A stretch of DNA of 43,807 nt from Stenotrophomonas maltophilia (GTDB lineage: Bacteria > Pseudomonadota > Gammaproteobacteria > Xanthomonadales > Xanthomonadaceae), in contig DJBL01000056.1 of the NCBI GenBank assembly GCA_002435595.1, positions 1-43,807 on the forward strand, read 5' to 3'. Positions 32,412-41,524 of the stretch are shown here, piece after piece (the first letter of the stretch is position 1; every line of letters begins with the position of its first letter). The position numbers and the translations under genes were made by a program. Under the pieces are notes generated by a model, which had not been told where the DNA came from, made no database searches, and was given only the letters and a program-made list of their open reading frames with translations.

Positions 32412-33948
32412 GTCACCCCAAATCCGCTTCGGCGATGCGCCGCTGACCATCGAAGACGTGGTTGCACTGTCCCAGTGCCAGGCCGAAGCGGTGGTCAGCG
32501 ACGACCCTGCCTTCCAGGCCCGCATCCAGAAGGGCGCGGACTTCCTCGATCGCCTGCTGCGCGAGGACGGAGTCATCTACGGGGTGACCACCGGCTACGG
32601 CGACTCGTGCACGGTCAACATTCCGCCGGCGCTGGTGGCCGAGCTGCCGCACCACCTGTTCACCTACCACGGTTGTGGCCTGGGCCGGTTCCTGGATGCG
32701 GCCGAAACCCGCGCGGTGATCGCTGCGCGCCTGGCCTCGCTGGTGCGCGGCATGTCCGGCGTGAGCCACCCGCTGCTGCAGGGCCTGGCCACGCTGCTGC
32801 GCCACGACGTGCTGCCGCTGATCCCGGCCGAAGGCTCGGTCGGCGCCAGCGGCGACCTGACCCCGCTGTCCTACGTGGCCGCGGTGCTGTGTGGCGAGCG
32901 CGAGGTGATGTACCAGGGGGCGCGCCGCCCGGCCGCCGAGGTGCTGGCCGAGATCGGCATGACCCCGCTGCGGCTGCGGCCCAAGGAAGGCCTGGCGATC
33001 ATGAACGGCACCGCGGTGATGACCGCGCTGGCCTGCCTGGCCTACGACCGCGCCGATTACCTGACCAGGCTCGCCACCCGCCTGACCGCCTTCAACGTGC
33101 TGGCCAGTGACGGCAACGCGCATCACTTCGATGAAATGCTGTTCGCCGCCAAGCCGCATCCGGGCCAGATGCAGATCGCCGCGCGGTTGCGCCAGGACCT
33201 GCACAGCGATCGCCCGCCGCGCAACGAACAGCGCCTGCAGGACCGCTACTCGCTGCGCTGCGCCCCGCATGTGATCGGCGTGGTGCAGGACGCGCTGCCG
33301 TTCATGCGCCAGCTGATCGAAACCGAACTCAACAGCGCCAACGACAATCCGCTGATCGACGCCGATGGCGAGCGCATCCTGCACGGCGGGCATTTCTACG
33401 GCGGCCATATCGCCTTTGCGATGGACGCGCTGAAGAACACCATCGCCAACCTGGCCGACCTGCTCGACCGGCAGATGGCGCTGGTGGTCGATGCCCGTTA
33501 CAACCATGGCCTGCCGGCCAACCTGTCCGGTGCCACCGGCCCGCGCGCGGCGATCAACCACGGCCTGAAGGCGCTGCAGATCAGCGTCTCGGCCTGGACC
33601 GCCGAAGCACTCAAGCAGACCATGCCGGCCTCGGTGTTCTCGCGCTCCACCGAGTGCCACAACCAGGACAAGGTCAGCATGGGCACCATCGCCGCGCGCG
33701 ACTGCCTGCGCGTGATCGAGCTGACCGAGCAGGTGGTGGCCGCGCTGTTGATCACCGCCCGCCAGGGCGTGGCGCTGCGCCAGCGGGTCGGCATGAATGC
33801 CACCCTGCACGGCGCACTGGACGCGATGTACCAGGACCTGTGCGAGCGCATCGCGCTGGTGGACGAGGACCGCGCGCTGGACGGCGAGCTGCGCGCGCTG
33901 CTGGACGACATCCGCGGCCAGCGCTGGAGCCTGTATGACCAGCCCTGA
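32401..33948 (+). CDS. Aromatic amino acid ammonia-lyase (MIO-type; tyrosine-lyase-like)
   Basis: The 515-residue enzyme has the MIO-forming triad A149-S150-G151 in GSVGASGDLTPLSYVA, so it would deaminate an aromatic amino acid to a cinnamate in the cytosol. The selectivity position reads ELPHHLFTYHG, and the His-Leu pair (H85-L86) is the pattern of tyrosine ammonia-lyase; histidine lyases have Ser-His and phenylalanine lyases Phe-Leu. So 4-coumarate is the most likely product. It is found in many APE clusters. Since xanB2 is also present, the cluster has two possible sources of aryl starter. It is not assigned to hutH because context is pigment synthesis. Confidence 0.87.
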   Translation: MASKSPQIRFGDAPLTIEDVVALSQCQAEAVVSDDPAFQARIQKGADFLDRLLREDGVIYGVTTGYGDSCTVNIPPALVAELPHHLFTYHGCGLGRFLDAAETRAVIAARLASLVRGMSGVSHPLLQGLATLLRHDVLPLIPAEGSVGASGDLTPLSYVAAVLCGEREVMYQGARRPAAEVLAEIGMTPLRLRPKEGLAIMNGTAVMTALACLAYDRADYLTRLATRLTAFNVLASDGNAHHFDEMLFAAKPHPGQMQIAARLRQDLHSDRPPRNEQRLQDRYSLRCAPHVIGVVQDALPFMRQLIETELNSANDNPLIDADGERILHGGHFYGGHIAFAMDALKNTIANLADLLDRQMALVVDARYNHGLPANLSGATGPRAAINHGLKALQISVSAWTAEALKQTMPASVFSRSTECHNQDKVSMGTIAARDCLRVIELTEQVVAALLITARQGVALRQRVGMNATLHGALDAMYQDLCERIALVDEDRALDGELRALLDDIRGQRWSLYDQP

Positions 33949-34357
33949 CCTGAGCGCCGAGGTGACGCTGTCGCCCACCTTCCACGACTGCGATCCGATG
34001 CACGTGGTGTGGCACGGCAACTACTTCAAGTACTTCGAGATCGCCCGCTGCGCGCTGCTGCAGCGCTATGACTACGACTACCCGCAGATGCGCGAGTCCG
34101 GCTACATCTGGCCGGTGGTGGATGCGCGGGTGAAGTACATCCGCCCGCTGCTGTATGGGCAGGCGCTGCGCGTGCGCGCCACCATCACCGAATGGGAAAA
34201 CCGCCTCAAGATCGCCTACGAGATCTTCGATGCCGACAGCGGCGCGGTGCTGACCCGCGCCCACACCATCCAGGTGGCGGTCGATGCGGCGACCAATGAA
34301 ATGCTGTACCTGTGCCCGTCCGTGCTGTGGGACCGTCTTGGAGTGGAAGTGCAATGA
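33935..34357 (+). CDS. Acyl-CoA thioesterase, hot-dog fold (ApeK-like)
   Basis: The 140-residue protein carries the 4-hydroxybenzoyl-CoA thioesterase motif C-D-P-M-H-V-V-W-H-G-N-Y with D20 as the likely catalytic residue. It could release the polyene or edit misloaded ACP in the cytosol. The start ATG 33935 overlaps the ammonia-lyase end by 14 bases. It is followed by a lolA-like gene with an ATGA overlap. Confidence 0.87.
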   Translation: MTSPDLSAEVTLSPTFHDCDPMHVVWHGNYFKYFEIARCALLQRYDYDYPQMRESGYIWPVVDARVKYIRPLLYGQALRVRATITEWENRLKIAYEIFDADSGAVLTRAHTIQVAVDAATNEMLYLCPSVLWDRLGVEVQ

Positions 34358-34980
34358 ACCGTCTGCTGCGCACGCTGGTCGTGCTGTTGTCCCTGCTGGT
34401 GGCCGTGCCGGCGCTGGCCGCGCCCGCCGCCGATGTCGACCTGGTCAAGCAGCGCGTGGCCAAGGTGGGCGTGCTGCGCGGTGAATTCAGCCAGGACAAG
34501 CAGGTGGCCGGGTTCAAGAACCCGCTGCGCTCGCAGGGCCGCTTCGTGCTGGCCCAGGATCACGGCGTGATCTGGACCACGCTCAAGCCGTTCCCCTCCG
34601 AGGTGGTGGTGACCCGTGACCGCATCCTCAGCCGCCAGCGCGACGGCAGCAGCCGGGTCGAGCTGGACGGTCGCCAGCAGCCGGCGATGCGGTCGGTCAA
34701 CGCGATCATGTTCGCGCTGATGAGTGGCGATGCGCAGGCGTTGTCGGCGCAGTTCACCGTGACGGTGGAGGCGCTGCCCAACAATGGCTGGAAGATGCAG
34801 CTGCGCCCACGCTCGGCGATGCTGGCCAAGGTGTTCACCGCGCTGGCGCTGAGCGGCGACCGCTACGTGCGCGAGGTGGAAATCACCGAGGCCAACCAGG
34901 ATGTCACCCGCATCCACTTTGCCGGCATGAGCGAAACCCCGGCCCAGCTGAGTGCCGAAGAGGGCAGCAAGTTTGAATGA
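34354..34980 (+). CDS. LolA-like outer-membrane lipoprotein carrier (ApeL-like)
   Basis: The 208-residue protein has a signal peptide (VVLLSLLVAVPALAAPAA) and a LolA-like beta-fold: FSQDKQVAGFKNPLRSQGRFVLAQDHGVIWTTLKPF. It would carry lipids across the periplasm for the adjacent MMPL exporter. The start ATG 34354 overlaps the thioesterase stop as ATGA. This is distinct from housekeeping lolA, given the pigment-operon setting. Confidence 0.88.
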   Translation: MNRLLRTLVVLLSLLVAVPALAAPAADVDLVKQRVAKVGVLRGEFSQDKQVAGFKNPLRSQGRFVLAQDHGVIWTTLKPFPSEVVVTRDRILSRQRDGSSRVELDGRQQPAMRSVNAIMFALMSGDAQALSAQFTVTVEALPNNGWKMQLRPRSAMLAKVFTALALSGDRYVREVEITEANQDVTRIHFAGMSETPAQLSAEEGSKFE

Positions 34981-37318
34981 CCTGCTGACCCCCAACGGCC
35001 GCCTGCAGCGCATCTGGCGCTGGCTGGCGGTGCTCTGGCTGCTGGTGCTGGTTGGCTTGGGCGTGCAGCAGTGGCAGCTGTGGAAGAGCCAGTCGCGGAT
35101 CGATACCGACATCCTGGCGTTGCTGCCGCAGGATGCGCATGATCGCCTGCTCTCCGACGTCACCCGCCGCATCGCCGATGCCAACGCGCGCCAGATCGTG
35201 GTGCTGCTCGGCAGTACCGATGCCGCGCAGACCAAGGCCGCCGAGCAGGCATTCCGCACGGTGGTGCACGACAGCGCCGAGGGCAGGGCGCTGCTGCGCG
35301 ACAGCGGGTCGATCGAGGGCTGGTTCGAGCAGGCGCGCGCGTTCTACGCGCCGTACCGCGACCGCCTGTTGACCGGCGAGCAGCGCCAGCGCCTGCAGGC
35401 CGAACCGATCGATGGCCTGGCCGACTCGGCATTGGCCGCGCTGTATGGCCCGATGGGCGCACCGCGACTGACCGATTGGCGGCAGGACCCGTTGTCGCTG
35501 TGGCCGCAGTGGTGGCAGGAGCGCGCGCTGGGCTCGGGCCTGCGGATGGGCGATGACGGCCTGCTCGAGGCCGATGGCAAGCATTGGACGGTGCTGCAGT
35601 TCGACACGGTGGGGTCGGCGTTCCAGCTCGATGGCGAGCGCCATATCGACCTGTTGCTGGATTCGGCCAGCGCCGCCGCCGGCAAGCAGGCGCCGGGCCT
35701 GGAGGTACTGCGCGCGGGCGTGCCGCTGCACGCCGAGGCGGCCGCGGTGCAGGCCAACCGGGAGATCAACACCATCGGCTGGGGTTCGCTGGCCGCGGTG
35801 CTGCTGCTGGTGTGGCTGGCCTTCCGCTCGCTGCGCCCGATCCTGCTGGTGGCCGCCTCGCTGCTGATCGGCTGCGGCGTGGCGCTGGCGGTCACGGTAC
35901 TGGTGTTTGGCAAGGTCCACGTGCTCACGCTGGTGTTCGGCGCGTCGCTGGTGGGCGTGGCCGAGGACTACGGCATCCACTGGTTCGCCTCGCGCCAGGC
36001 CGAACCGGCCGACCGTCGCTGGCGCCTGCTCAAGCACCTGCTGCCGGGCCTGTGGCTGGCACTGCTGACCAGCGCGCTGGCTTACCTGGCGCTGGGCCTG
36101 GCGCCGTTCCCCGGGTTGCGCCAGATGGCGCTGTTCTCGGTGGTCGGCCTGGCCGCCGCGTTCCTCACCGTGATCTTCTGGTTCCCGTGGCTGGACGGTG
36201 GCGAGATCCGCAACACCCGCTTCTCGCGGTGGCTCGGCGGCACCCTGGAGCGCTGGCCGCGCCTGCAGGGCCGGCGCACCGCGCTGTTCCTGGGCGTGGT
36301 GGCCGTGTTCGCCGCCGTCGGCATCGCCCGGCTGGACAGCAACGACGACCTGCGCAGCCTGCAGTCCTCGCCCAAGACGTTGATCGACCAGCAGATCCGG
36401 ATCAGCCAGATGCTGGGCATGCCCAGCCCGGCGCAGTTCTACCTGGTGCAGGGCGACACCGCCGAGCAGGTCCTGCAGCGCGAGGAAGCATTGATCGAGC
36501 GCCTGCGCGTACTCTCGGCCAACAAGCAGATCGGCGGCTATCGCGCCATCAGCGACTGGCTGCCCTCGGTGCAGCGGCAGCAGGCCGACGCCGCGCTGAC
36601 CGCCAAGGTCGAGCCGCAGGTGCTGGGCAAGGTGGGTGAGGCGGTCGGCGAGGCGTTGCCGCGCCCGGCCTACGCTGCCCAGGACCTGCAGGCCGACGCC
36701 TTCCTGGCCTCGCCGGCCGCGCTGCCGTTCCGCCACCTGTGGCTGGGCACGGTGGGCAAGGGCGTGGCCTCGGTGGTGATGGTGGACGATCTGTCCCGCG
36801 CCGACGCGCTGACCCTGCTCGAAGCCCAGACCCGCGGCATCGAAGGCGTGCGCTGGGTCGATCGCACCGCCGATTTCTCCAAGCTGCTCAAGCACTACCG
36901 CAAGCTGATGAGCGTGCTGCTGCTGGTCGGGGTGGTGCTGGTGTTTGCGGTGCTGTACTGGCGCTACCGCGCACAGGCCTGGCGGGTATTCGCCCCGACC
37001 CTGGTGGCCGGCGCGCTGACCCTGGCGCTGCTGGGCCTGTTCGGCCAGCCGCTGCAGTTGTTCAACGTGCTGGCGCTGATGCTGCTGCTGGGCATGGGCA
37101 TCGACTACGGCATCTTCCTGATCGAGCACCGCGGCGATGCCAGTGCCTGGCTGGCGGTGTGCGTCGGGGCGGCCAGCACCTGGCTGTCGTTCGGCCTGCT
37201 CGGCCTGTCGGCCACGCCGGCGCTGCGTGCCTTCGGCCTGACCCTGCTGTTCGGCATCGGCCTGGTCTGGATCATCTCGCCATTGTTCCGCCCGCCACCG
37301 CACGACGCACCGCATTGA
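34973..37318 (+). CDS. MMPL-family RND exporter (ApeM-like)
   Basis: The 781-residue inner-membrane protein has two halves, each with one periplasmic loop and a six-helix bundle (LRPILLVAASLLIGCGVALAV; LALMLLLGMGIDYGIFLIEH). GVAEDYGIHWF and GMGIDYGIFL are the twin charged motifs of MMPL proton-coupled transporters, so it should move the pigment or its lipid ester outward with the LolA-like carrier. The start is a TTG at 34973, chosen because GAGGG lies eight bases before it; it overlaps the LolA stop by eight bases (TTGAATGA). An alternative is GTG 34952, with seven more residues. Confidence 0.9.
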   Translation: MNDLLTPNGRLQRIWRWLAVLWLLVLVGLGVQQWQLWKSQSRIDTDILALLPQDAHDRLLSDVTRRIADANARQIVVLLGSTDAAQTKAAEQAFRTVVHDSAEGRALLRDSGSIEGWFEQARAFYAPYRDRLLTGEQRQRLQAEPIDGLADSALAALYGPMGAPRLTDWRQDPLSLWPQWWQERALGSGLRMGDDGLLEADGKHWTVLQFDTVGSAFQLDGERHIDLLLDSASAAAGKQAPGLEVLRAGVPLHAEAAAVQANREINTIGWGSLAAVLLLVWLAFRSLRPILLVAASLLIGCGVALAVTVLVFGKVHVLTLVFGASLVGVAEDYGIHWFASRQAEPADRRWRLLKHLLPGLWLALLTSALAYLALGLAPFPGLRQMALFSVVGLAAAFLTVIFWFPWLDGGEIRNTRFSRWLGGTLERWPRLQGRRTALFLGVVAVFAAVGIARLDSNDDLRSLQSSPKTLIDQQIRISQMLGMPSPAQFYLVQGDTAEQVLQREEALIERLRVLSANKQIGGYRAISDWLPSVQRQQADAALTAKVEPQVLGKVGEAVGEALPRPAYAAQDLQADAFLASPAALPFRHLWLGTVGKGVASVVMVDDLSRADALTLLEAQTRGIEGVRWVDRTADFSKLLKHYRKLMSVLLLVGVVLVFAVLYWRYRAQAWRVFAPTLVAGALTLALLGLFGQPLQLFNVLALMLLLGMGIDYGIFLIEHRGDASAWLAVCVGAASTWLSFGLLGLSATPALRAFGLTLLFGIGLVWIISPLFRPPPHDAPH

Positions 37319-37370
37319 GCGCAGCGCCGGCCCGTCTCTCTCCCACGTTTTTCTGATCAAGGATGTATCG

Positions 37371-38612
37371 ATGAACCCGCAAGTGGAAACAACCGAGATT
37401 CTCGTCATCGGCGCAGGTCCGGCCGGTTCCGTTGCCGCGGCCATGCTGCGCAAGCAGGGCCGCCAGGTACTGATGCTCGAGCGCCAGCAGTTCCCGCGCT
37501 TCTCCATCGGCGAGAGCCTGCTGCCGCAGAGCATGGAATACATCGAGGCGGCCGGGCTGCTGCAGGACGTGGTCCAGGCCGGGTTCCAGTACAAGAACGG
37601 CGCCGCCTTCGTGCGTGGCACGGCCAGCACCGAATTCGACTTCCGCGACAAGTTCTCGCCGGGCTGGGGCACCACCTACCAGGTGCAGCGCGCCACCTTC
37701 GATGACGTGCTGGCCCGCGGCGCCGAGCGCATGGGCACCACCCTGCGCTTCGGCGACGAGGTGCTGTCGGTGCAGCCGGGCCGCCCGGCGCGGGTGCAGG
37801 TGCGCCGCCCCGACGGCAGCGAGTACACCATCGAAGCCGGCTTCATCCTCGATGCCAGCGGCTTCGCGCGCCTGTTGCCACGCCTGCTCGACCTCGAGTC
37901 GCCGTCGAACTTCCCGGTGCGCGGGGCGATCTTCTGCCACGTGCGCGACCATATCCCGGCCGACGCCGGTTTCGACCGCAACAAGATCCTCATCACCACC
38001 CATCCCGAGCACGTGGACGTGTGGTACTGGACGATCCCGTTCTCCAATGGCTGCTGCTCGCTGGGCGTGGTGGCCGAGCCGAGCTTCTTCGAGACGTACC
38101 CGGGCAGCGACGAGGACAAGCTGCGCGCGATCGTCGGCGAGGATCCCAACCTCTCCGGCCTGCTGAAGAACGCCGAATGGGCGGTGCTGCCGGTGCGCAC
38201 CATCACCGGCTACTCGGCCAATGTGTCCTCGCTGTGGGGCGAGGGCTACGCGCTGCTGGGCAATGCCGGCGAGTTCCTCGACCCGGTGTTCTCCTCCGGC
38301 GTCACCATCGCCTTCAAGTCCGCGCAGCTGGCCAGTGACTGCATCGCCCGCGAGCACAACGGCGAGACGGTGGACTGGGAGAAGGACTTCTCCATTCCGC
38401 TGCGGGCCGGGGTCAAGACCTTCCGTCGCTTCGTCGAAGCCTGGTATGCCGGTGGCTTCCAGAAGATCATCTACCACCCCGAGCAGCAGCCGGACGTGCG
38501 CCGCATGATTTCCTCGATCCTGGCCGGCTACGCCTGGGACACCCACAACCCGTACGTGGCCGATGACAGCGGCCGCCGCCTGCGGGTGCTGGAGGAACTG
38601 TGCAGCGGCTGA
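37371..38612 (+). CDS. Flavin-dependent halogenase-like oxidoreductase
   Basis: The 413-residue protein starts with the FAD-binding motif GAGPAG (residues 14-19) and GES-containing active loop FPRFSIGESLLP. It also has W218-Y-W-T-I-P223, the WxWxIP motif that keeps halogenases from oxygenase chemistry, and K75-N-G-A-A-F80, the KxGxxF motif of phenol-type halogenases. It would add bromine or chlorine to the aryl ring of the pigment, as in brominated xanthomonadins. It lies 52 bases after the exporter gene, one of few gaps in the operon. Whether it halogenates needs biochemical proof. Confidence 0.8.
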   Translation: MNPQVETTEILVIGAGPAGSVAAAMLRKQGRQVLMLERQQFPRFSIGESLLPQSMEYIEAAGLLQDVVQAGFQYKNGAAFVRGTASTEFDFRDKFSPGWGTTYQVQRATFDDVLARGAERMGTTLRFGDEVLSVQPGRPARVQVRRPDGSEYTIEAGFILDASGFARLLPRLLDLESPSNFPVRGAIFCHVRDHIPADAGFDRNKILITTHPEHVDVWYWTIPFSNGCCSLGVVAEPSFFETYPGSDEDKLRAIVGEDPNLSGLLKNAEWAVLPVRTITGYSANVSSLWGEGYALLGNAGEFLDPVFSSGVTIAFKSAQLASDCIAREHNGETVDWEKDFSIPLRAGVKTFRRFVEAWYAGGFQKIIYHPEQQPDVRRMISSILAGYAWDTHNPYVADDSGRRLRVLEELCSG

Positions 38613-39148
38613 TCGTCCTGTTGCTCTGCTGCGTGCTGGCCGCCTGCGCCAGCACCCGCATGCCCGCGCCGCTGGTGCAGCTGCCCACCCTGCAGCTGCC
38701 GCCATCGGCGCTGGCGCAGCCGTTGCAGCTGCAGCAGCGCCTGCAGTTCCGCTTCGGCAGCCACGAACGCGAGCTGGATGCGCTGCTGGAAGCGGACAGC
38801 AGCCAGGTGCGGCTGGCGGTGCAGGCGATGGGCCAGACCGGCGTGCGCATGGTCTGGGACGGCACCACCCTGGAACAGACCCGTGCCCCGTGGCTGCCGC
38901 CACAGGTGCGTGGCGAGCGCGTGCTGGACGACCTGCAGTTCGCGCTGTGGCCGGCTGCGGCGATCCGCGCGGCGCTGCCGGCGGGCTGGACACTGGTCGA
39001 GGACGGCCCCGAGCGCCGCCTGGAGCAGGGCGGCAAGGCCTGGCTGGTGCGCGAACCCCTGCCGGACGGGCGGGTGCGGCTGCGCAATCTGGCCGAAGGC
39101 TATGAACTGGTGATTGAATCGTTGGACATGGAACAGGCACAGCCGTGA
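38600..39148 (+). CDS. DUF3261 lipoprotein (ApeN-like)
   Basis: The 182-residue protein has a lipoprotein signal, LIVLLLCCVLAACAS, with Cys16 as the likely lipidation site, and belongs to the DUF3261 family found in APE clusters. It may help receive the pigment at the outer membrane; its function is unproven. The start is GTG 38600 with GGAGG upstream, overlapping the halogenase gene by 13 bases. It overlaps the next ketosynthase as GTGA. Confidence 0.82.
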   Translation: MQRLIVLLLCCVLAACASTRMPAPLVQLPTLQLPPSALAQPLQLQQRLQFRFGSHERELDALLEADSSQVRLAVQAMGQTGVRMVWDGTTLEQTRAPWLPPQVRGERVLDDLQFALWPAAAIRAALPAGWTLVEDGPERRLEQGGKAWLVREPLPDGRVRLRNLAEGYELVIESLDMEQAQP

Positions 39149-40338
39149 GCAGTAGCAGCAGCGCGATCTATCTGAATGACCTGGGCGTGGTCTGCGCGCT
39201 CGGCGGCGACCGTGCGCAGGTACGCGCGGGCCTGTTTGCCGACCAGCCCGGCGGCCTGCGCGACAACACCACGGTGATCGCCGGGCGCACCCTGGCGCTG
39301 GGCGAAGTGACCACCGCGCTGCCGGACCTGTCCGCACTGCCGGTGGCCCTGCGCGGGCGCAACAACGCCCTGCTGGAAGCGGCGCTGCTGCAGATCCGCC
39401 CGGCGGTGGACGCGGCGATCGCGCGATATGGCGCCGATCGGGTGGCGGTCATCGTCGGCACCAGCACCTCGGGCATCGGCGAGTCGGAGAATGCGCTGCG
39501 GTGCCATCGTGACAGCGGCCAGTGGCCGCTGGACTTCGACTACGCCCAGCAGGAAATGGGGACCTCGGCGCGCTTCGTGCGCGAACGCATCGGCAGCACC
39601 GGCCCGGCCTGGACGATCTCCACCGCGTGCTCGTCCAGCGCCAAGGCACTGATGTCCGCGGCCCGGCTGCTGCGTGCCGGCCTGGTCGATGCCGTGGTGG
39701 CCGGTGGCGCCGACTCGCTATGCCGCTTCACCGTGGCCGGGTTCAGCGCGCTGGAGTCGGTCTCGGCCGCGCGCTGCAACCCGTTCTCGGCCAACCGCAA
39801 CGGGATCAACATCGGCGAAGGCGCCGCACTGTTCCTGATGACCGCCGAGCCCGGCCCGGTGCGCCTGTCCGGCTGGGGCGAATCGTCCGACGCCCACCAC
39901 ATGTCCGCCCCGGACCCGCAGGCCCGCGGGGCCATCGATGCCATGCAGCAGGCGCTGGACCGCGCCGGCCTGGTCCCGGCCCAGGTGGATTACGTGAACC
40001 TGCACGGCACCGCCACCGGCCACAACGATGCGATGGAAAGCCAGGCCGTGGCCGCGGTACTGGGCACGGCGGTGCCGGCCAGTTCGACCAAGCCGCTGAC
40101 CGGGCACACCCTGGGCGCCTCCGGCGCGATCGAGGCGGCGTTGTGCTGGATGGTGCTGGCCGACAACCCCGCCCAGCAGCTGCCCACCCACTGGTGGGAC
40201 GGGCAGGGCGATGCCGCGCTGCCGGCCCTGGCGCTGGTCGCCCCGGGCACCCGCGCCGCGCAGCCGCCGCGGCACGTGCTCAGCCATTCGTTCGCCTTCG
40301 GCGGCAGCAACGCCGTACTGGCCCTGGCCCGGGAGTGA
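39145..40338 (+). CDS. Beta-ketoacyl-ACP synthase, active (ApeO-like)
   Basis: The 397-residue thiolase-fold enzyme carries the catalytic triad: C162 in TACSSSAKAL, His in HGTATGHND, and His in PLTGHTLGASG. It would condense malonyl-ACP onto the aryl chain, forming a pair with the inert chain length factor (26380). It resembles FabF. GTG 39145 overlaps the lipoprotein stop (GTGA). It is followed after two bases by a dehydratase gene. Confidence 0.91.
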   Translation: MSSSSSAIYLNDLGVVCALGGDRAQVRAGLFADQPGGLRDNTTVIAGRTLALGEVTTALPDLSALPVALRGRNNALLEAALLQIRPAVDAAIARYGADRVAVIVGTSTSGIGESENALRCHRDSGQWPLDFDYAQQEMGTSARFVRERIGSTGPAWTISTACSSSAKALMSAARLLRAGLVDAVVAGGADSLCRFTVAGFSALESVSAARCNPFSANRNGINIGEGAALFLMTAEPGPVRLSGWGESSDAHHMSAPDPQARGAIDAMQQALDRAGLVPAQVDYVNLHGTATGHNDAMESQAVAAVLGTAVPASSTKPLTGHTLGASGAIEAALCWMVLADNPAQQLPTHWWDGQGDAALPALALVAPGTRAAQPPRHVLSHSFAFGGSNAVLALARE

Positions 40339-40340
40339 GC

Positions 40341-40796
40341 ATGCAGCTGCCGCAGAACATCGATGACGTGCTGCCGCACCGCGACAGCATGCGCCTGATC
40401 GACCGCTTGCTGGACTGGCAGCCGGAATCGATCGTGGTCGAGGTGGACGTGCCCGGCCACGGGTTGTTCAGCACTGCCGAAGGCGTGCCGGCGTGGGTGG
40501 GGGTGGAATACATGGCCCAGGCGATCGCCGCCTGGGCCGGGTGCAAGGCCCGCCAGGCCGGGCGCGCGCCGTCGATCGGCTTCCTGCTGGGCACCCGCCG
40601 CTACACCGCCCACCAGCCGTACTTTGCCGCCGGCACCTGCCTGCGGGTAGAGGCACAGTGCGAGCTGATGGGCGAAAATGGCCTGGGCATGTTCGCCTGC
40701 CGCATCCTGGCAGGCGATACCGAATTGGCGGTCGCCAACGTTTCCGTGTTTGAACCACGCGATGCGATGGCTTATCTGGAGAGTGGAGAGGCATGA
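40341..40796 (+). CDS. 3-hydroxyacyl-ACP dehydratase, hot-dog fold (ApeP-like)
   Basis: The 151-residue protein has LPHRDSMRLIDRLL, the FabZ-type N-terminus, and the active helix WVGVEYMAQAIAAWAG with the catalytic glutamate. It would dehydrate the beta-hydroxy intermediate to make each double bond, probably as a heterodimer with the dehydratase domain fused to the ligase (29001), as ApeP pairs with ApeI. The start ATG 40341 follows GGGAG. It overlaps the ketoreductase by ATGA. Confidence 0.9.
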   Translation: MQLPQNIDDVLPHRDSMRLIDRLLDWQPESIVVEVDVPGHGLFSTAEGVPAWVGVEYMAQAIAAWAGCKARQAGRAPSIGFLLGTRRYTAHQPYFAAGTCLRVEAQCELMGENGLGMFACRILAGDTELAVANVSVFEPRDAMAYLESGEA

Positions 40797-41524
40797 CAGG
40801 GAATCTGACCGTGCTGGTGACCGGCGCCAGCCGGGGCATCGGCCGCGCCATCGCGCTGCGCATCGCGCGCGATGGTTTCGATGTGGTGGTGCATTGCCGC
40901 AGCCGCATCGAGGAAGCACAGGCGGTGGTCGCCGACATCCAGGCGCTGGGCCGACAGGCCCGCGTGCTGATGTTCGACGTGGCCGACCGTGACGCCGCGC
41001 GCTCGGCGCTGGAGGCCGATGTGGAGGCGCACGGCGCCTACTATGGCGTGGTCTGCAACGCCGGCATCGCGCGCGACGGCGCGTTCCCGGCCATGCCCGC
41101 CGAAGACTGGGACGCGGTGGTGCACACCAACCTGGACAGCTTCTACAACGTGCTGCACCCGCTGGTGATGCCGATGGTGCGGCGGCGCAAGCCGGGCCGC
41201 ATCGTCACCCTGTCCTCGGTCTCCGGGCTGGTCGGCAACCGTGGCCAGACCAACTACAGCGCGGCCAAGGCCGGGATCATCGGCGCCACCAAGGCGCTGG
41301 CACTGGAACTGGCCAGCCGTGCGATCACCGTCAACTGCGTGGCCCCGGGCCTGATCGAGACCGAGATGGTCAACCAGGAAGTGCTCGACCACGCGCTCAA
41401 ACTGATTCCCGCCGGGCGCATGGGCCAGCCGGAGGAGGTCGCCCATGCGGTGTCCTTCCTGCTGTCCGAATCGGCCGGTTACATCACCCGCCAGGTGATC
41501 TCGGTCAACGGAGGCATGGTCTGA
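40793..41524 (+). CDS. fabG: 3-oxoacyl-ACP reductase, short-chain dehydrogenase (ApeQ-like)
   Basis: The 243-residue SDR has the cofactor motif TGASRGIGRA near its N-terminus and catalytic S142, Y155 and K159 (S-x12-Y-x3-K). It would reduce each beta-keto intermediate on ACP with NADPH. The polyene operon setting makes a pigment role more likely than general fatty-acid synthesis, where a separate fabG would be expected. The ATGA overlap on one side and the TGATG overlap on the other indicate translational coupling. Confidence 0.92.
   Translation: MTGNLTVLVTGASRGIGRAIALRIARDGFDVVVHCRSRIEEAQAVVADIQALGRQARVLMFDVADRDAARSALEADVEAHGAYYGVVCNAGIARDGAFPAMPAEDWDAVVHTNLDSFYNVLHPLVMPMVRRRKPGRIVTLSSVSGLVGNRGQTNYSAAKAGIIGATKALALELASRAITVNCVAPGLIETEMVNQEVLDHALKLIPAGRMGQPEEVAHAVSFLLSESAGYITRQVISVNGGMV

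Noticed and set aside
32401..33948. Ammonia-lyase as hutH (histidine catabolism)
   Set aside because: No hutU, hutI or hutG neighbours; the gene is inside the pigment operon and has His-Leu rather than Ser-His at the selectivity site.
34904..37675. 923-codon minus-strand frame opposite the MMPL exporter
   Set aside because: His/Gln/Arg-rich translation typical of the antisense of a GC-rich membrane protein gene; no start signals.
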